Positions 16,445 to 17,529 of a stretch of 17,529 nucleotides of DNA are shown here, piece by piece. This DNA comes from Chloroflexota bacterium. Its GTDB lineage: Bacteria; Chloroflexota; Dehalococcoidia; Dehalococcoidales; JAHJRU01. The notes under the pieces are model-generated. The model saw only the letters and a program-made list of their open reading frames with translations. It did not search any database and was not told where the DNA came from. The DNA is taken from positions 1-17,529 of the forward strand of contig JAHJRU010000248.1 in NCBI GenBank assembly GCA_018830745.1, written 5' to 3'. Numbering within the stretch: the stretch's first letter is position 1; each line of letters begins with the position of its first letter. The translations under genes were made by a program, and so were the position numbers.

Positions 16445-16574
16445 TTACTACCCCTTTCAATCCTCACAATGTTAATGGATGAGCCATAGCTCATCCATTC
16501 GGAGCCACAGCCTGTTTTTAGCACTTAGGCATAAGCCTTATTGACTATGGCTGAACTGAATAGACACTAAAAAC
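16445..16574 (-). promoter_or_regulatory. Structured mRNA leader of the rpsL cluster
   Basis: This is the predicted untranslated leader of about 130 nt between the rpsL promoter and the GTG start. The sequence permits four pairings in the RNA. (1) An outer helix pairs 16574-16564 with 16524-16514: 8 Watson-Crick pairs, GUUUUUAG with CUAAAAAC, extended by 3 G-U wobbles. (2) Within it is a small AGGC/GCCU hairpin at 16538-16527. (3) A perfect 11-bp hairpin lies at 16499-16474. (4) An alternative 8-bp pairing joins AGCCAUAG (16552-16545) with CUAUGGCU (16489-16482), which would open hairpin 3; a near-copy CUGUGGCU at 16510-16503 could also pair. Competing structures suggest regulation, possibly by a ribosomal protein. 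No ligand can be named from sequence alone. Confidence 0.5.
16474..16499 (-). repeat. Perfect inverted repeat (11-bp arms, 4-base loop) before rpsL
   Basis: On the plus strand AATGGATGAGC (16474-16484) and GCTCATCCATT (16489-16499) are exact reverse complements around the loop CATA. The hairpin lies 29 bases before the rpsL start codon and ends upstream of the AAAGGGG ribosome site. No run of T follows on either strand, so it does not look like an intrinsic terminator. It is more likely a regulatory or RNA-stabilising stem in the leader. Confidence 0.85.
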
Positions 16575-16578
16575 TAAA

Positions 16579-16606
16579 TTTATCACAGTCTGGTGGCAGT
16601 TGTCAA
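16579..16606 (-). promoter_or_regulatory. Predicted primary-sigma promoter for the ribosomal protein cluster
   Basis: Read on the minus strand there is a perfect -35 box TTGACA (16606-16601), a 16-base spacer, and a -10 box GATAAA (16584-16579; 4 of 6 consensus) preceded by TGT, an extended -10 element. Transcription would start near 16572, leaving a leader of roughly 130 bases. A/T-rich DNA lies further upstream. This is the only convincing leftward promoter I see before rpsL. Assignment is by consensus only. Confidence 0.7.
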
Positions 16607-16691
16607 TAGTAGCAAGCTAATATTTAGGATGGGCGGAAAATAATCTGCCTTTTTATTGCTCGGGACGGTACCTAACATGATACCACCAGTG

Positions 16692-16720
16692 TAGACGAAT
16701 AAAGTAGTATGGGTTATAAT
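16692..16720 (+). promoter_or_regulatory. Predicted primary-sigma promoter for rsmI
   Basis: On the plus strand a perfect -10 box TATAAT (16715-16720) lies 17 bases after TAGACG (16692-16697), a 4-of-6 match to the -35 consensus. Transcription would begin near 16727, giving a very short leader (about 18 bases) before the rsmI ATG. It points away from the rpsL promoter about 90 bases to the left. Confidence 0.65.
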
Positions 16721-16744
16721 AGCCCATTGGGAAGAGATAAGGTG

Positions 16745-17529
16745 ATGTCTAACCTTTATGTGGTTGCTACTCCCATTGGTAATCTTGAGGATATTACCTT
16801 ACGTGCCCTGCGTATCATGCGTGAAGTAAATCTCATTGCCGCCGAGGACACACGTAAGACCAGACGGTTGCTTGCCGCTTATGAAATTAAGACGCCGATG
16901 ACCAGTTATCACGAGCACAATAAACTGACCAAGCTGGATTATATTCTGAACTGCCTTGAGAATGGGGATGTAGCCCTGGTTTCCAGCGCCGGGATGCCGG
17001 GCATATCTGACCCCGGCTATGAGCTTATTATAGCGGCGCACCAGAGAAATATTCCGGTGGTGCCTGTTCCAGGGGCATCAGCGGTGATGACCGCCCTGGC
17101 TGTTTCTGGCCTGCCTACTGATAGGTTCATTTACCTGGGATTTTTACCAGGCAAAGGTGCGGAGCGGCGGCGGCGACTGGAATCGGTGGCTGGTGAAACG
17201 GGTACGGTGATAGCCTTTGAGGCGCCACACCGGTTGAAGGCGGCGCTCAATGATATGTTGCTTGTTCTGGGAGACCGGGAAGTGGCGGTTTGCCGCGAGC
17301 TTACCAAGATTCATGAAGAGGTCTTTCGGGGGACAGTGAGCCAGGCGGTAGCCCGTTTCACGGAGCCGAGGGGCGAATTTACGCTGGTCATTGCGGGAGA
17401 ACAGGAGAGGGGTAAGCCGGAGCTCACCGAAGAGGTCGAGCGTCAGCTACAGGAAAGGCGACAATCCGGGGCAGCGGCTAAAGAGGCGGTAACGCAGATA
17501 GCTAAAGCTACCGGTTTATCCAAAAAGGA
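16745..17529 (+). CDS. rsmI: 16S rRNA (cytidine-1402-2'-O)-methyltransferase RsmI, C-terminus cut by window edge
   Basis: RsmI uses S-adenosylmethionine to 2'-O-methylate C1402 in the 30S decoding centre. There are 261 codons in the window, open to the right edge; the family is about 280 long, so only the tail is missing. It begins MSNLYVVATPIGNLEDITLR, the diagnostic tetrapyrrole-methylase-family N-terminus. It then has LIAAEDTRKTRRLL (30-43), TSYHEHN (53-59), SSAGMPGISDPGYE (80-93), VPVPGASAVMTALAVSGLP (106-124) and FEAPHRL (158-164). It ends in a helix-turn-helix-like tail (GAAAKEAVTQIAKATGLSKK). Ser81 replaces the usual Asp of the SDAG motif. The start ATG at 16745 follows a weak GGGAAGAG site; an adjacent in-frame GTG at 16742 is possible. 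It is divergent from rpsL. Confidence 0.95.
   Translation, partial: MSNLYVVATPIGNLEDITLRALRIMREVNLIAAEDTRKTRRLLAAYEIKTPMTSYHEHNKLTKLDYILNCLENGDVALVSSAGMPGISDPGYELIIAAHQRNIPVVPVPGASAVMTALAVSGLPTDRFIYLGFLPGKGAERRRRLESVAGETGTVIAFEAPHRLKAALNDMLLVLGDREVAVCRELTKIHEEVFRGTVSQAVARFTEPRGEFTLVIAGEQERGKPELTEEVERQLQERRQSGAAAKEAVTQIAKATGLSKK

Larger units (their letters stand above)
16445..16744. other. Divergent intergenic region between rpsL and rsmI
   Basis: This is the only stretch of about 300 bases without an established gene. From left to right it holds the rpsL leader with its hairpin (16445-16574), the leftward promoter (16579-16606), an A/T-rich segment of about 85 bases in which I see no feature, and the rightward rsmI promoter (16692-16720). 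No tRNA, terminator or mobile-element end is visible. An 8-codon frame MDELWLIH lies on the hairpin at 16498-16472 (minus strand) but has no ribosome site. Confidence 0.8.

Noticed and set aside
16474..16499. Inverted repeat as an intrinsic terminator
   Set aside because: There is no T-run on either strand after the stem, and it lies downstream of a promoter and just before a start codon.
16541..16570. Rightward promoter-like TTGACT at 16541
   Set aside because: No acceptable -10 box at 16-18 bases; the sequence there is ACACTA/CACTAA. The TATAAT at 16715 serves rsmI better.
16799..17041. Leftward open frame of 80 codons inside rsmI
   Set aside because: It is antisense to a well-conserved RsmI region and has no supporting signal.
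1..17529. A novel defence, mobile or biosynthetic system
   Set aside because: Every frame of real coding quality is a core translation, secretion or housekeeping gene in conserved order. There are no repeats, integrase, toxin-like or unknown genes in the window.

Overview
The window is an almost gap-free ribosomal-protein supercluster read leftward (minus strand). It holds 32 genes from rpsL (start 16444) down to a truncated rpsD at base 1. One divergent gene, rsmI, reads rightward off the right edge. Gene order is the ancestral str-S10-spc-alpha order: rpsL-rpsG-fusA | rpsJ-rplC-rplD-rplW-rplB-rpsS-rplV-rpsC-rplP-rpmC-rpsQ | rplN-rplX-rplE-rpsN-rpsH-rplF-rplR-rpsE-rpmD-rplO-secY-adk-map-infA-rpmJ | rpsM-rpsK-rpsD. 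Every gene is intact apart from the two cut by the window edges, and I see no mobile element, CRISPR array, tRNA or rRNA.

The organism is a bacterium with moderate-to-high GC. It uses Shine-Dalgarno sites, often of the form AAGGGG, and a primary-sigma-type promoter. The absence of tuf between fusA and rpsJ, the gapped S12, the all-zinc (C+) forms of S4, S14, L36 and L24, the zinc-lid adenylate kinase and the general protein character suggest Chloroflexota, most likely Dehalococcoidia. That placement is inference from remembered family sequences, not a search.

Layout. Bases 16445-16744 are the only stretch of about 300 bases without an established gene. They hold two divergent promoters and a leader of about 130 nt for rpsL, with an 11-bp perfect hairpin and alternative pairings. 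From 16444 to base 1 the largest gap between genes is about 66 bases, before the preferred fusA start. Many neighbours overlap (fusA/rpsJ 8 bp, rplD/rplW 14, rpsC/rplP 23, rpsQ/rplN 4, rpsE/rpmD 8, rpmD/rplO 14, rplO/secY 20) or abut exactly (rplB/rpsS, rplV/rpsC, rplX/rplE). This implies strong translational coupling and possibly one very long transcript. No internal promoter or terminator was obvious to me.

The genes supply most of both ribosomal subunits, the translocase EF-G, initiation factor IF-1, the SecY channel, adenylate kinase and methionine aminopeptidase, so ribosome assembly, nascent-chain processing and export are encoded together. rsmI, a 16S rRNA decoding-centre methylase, faces away from rpsL. 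This is an ordinary core-genome region. The items most worth a second look are the structured rpsL leader, the long low-complexity tail on S3, the S12 insertion, the direct fusA-rpsJ overlap and the cluster of TTG starts.
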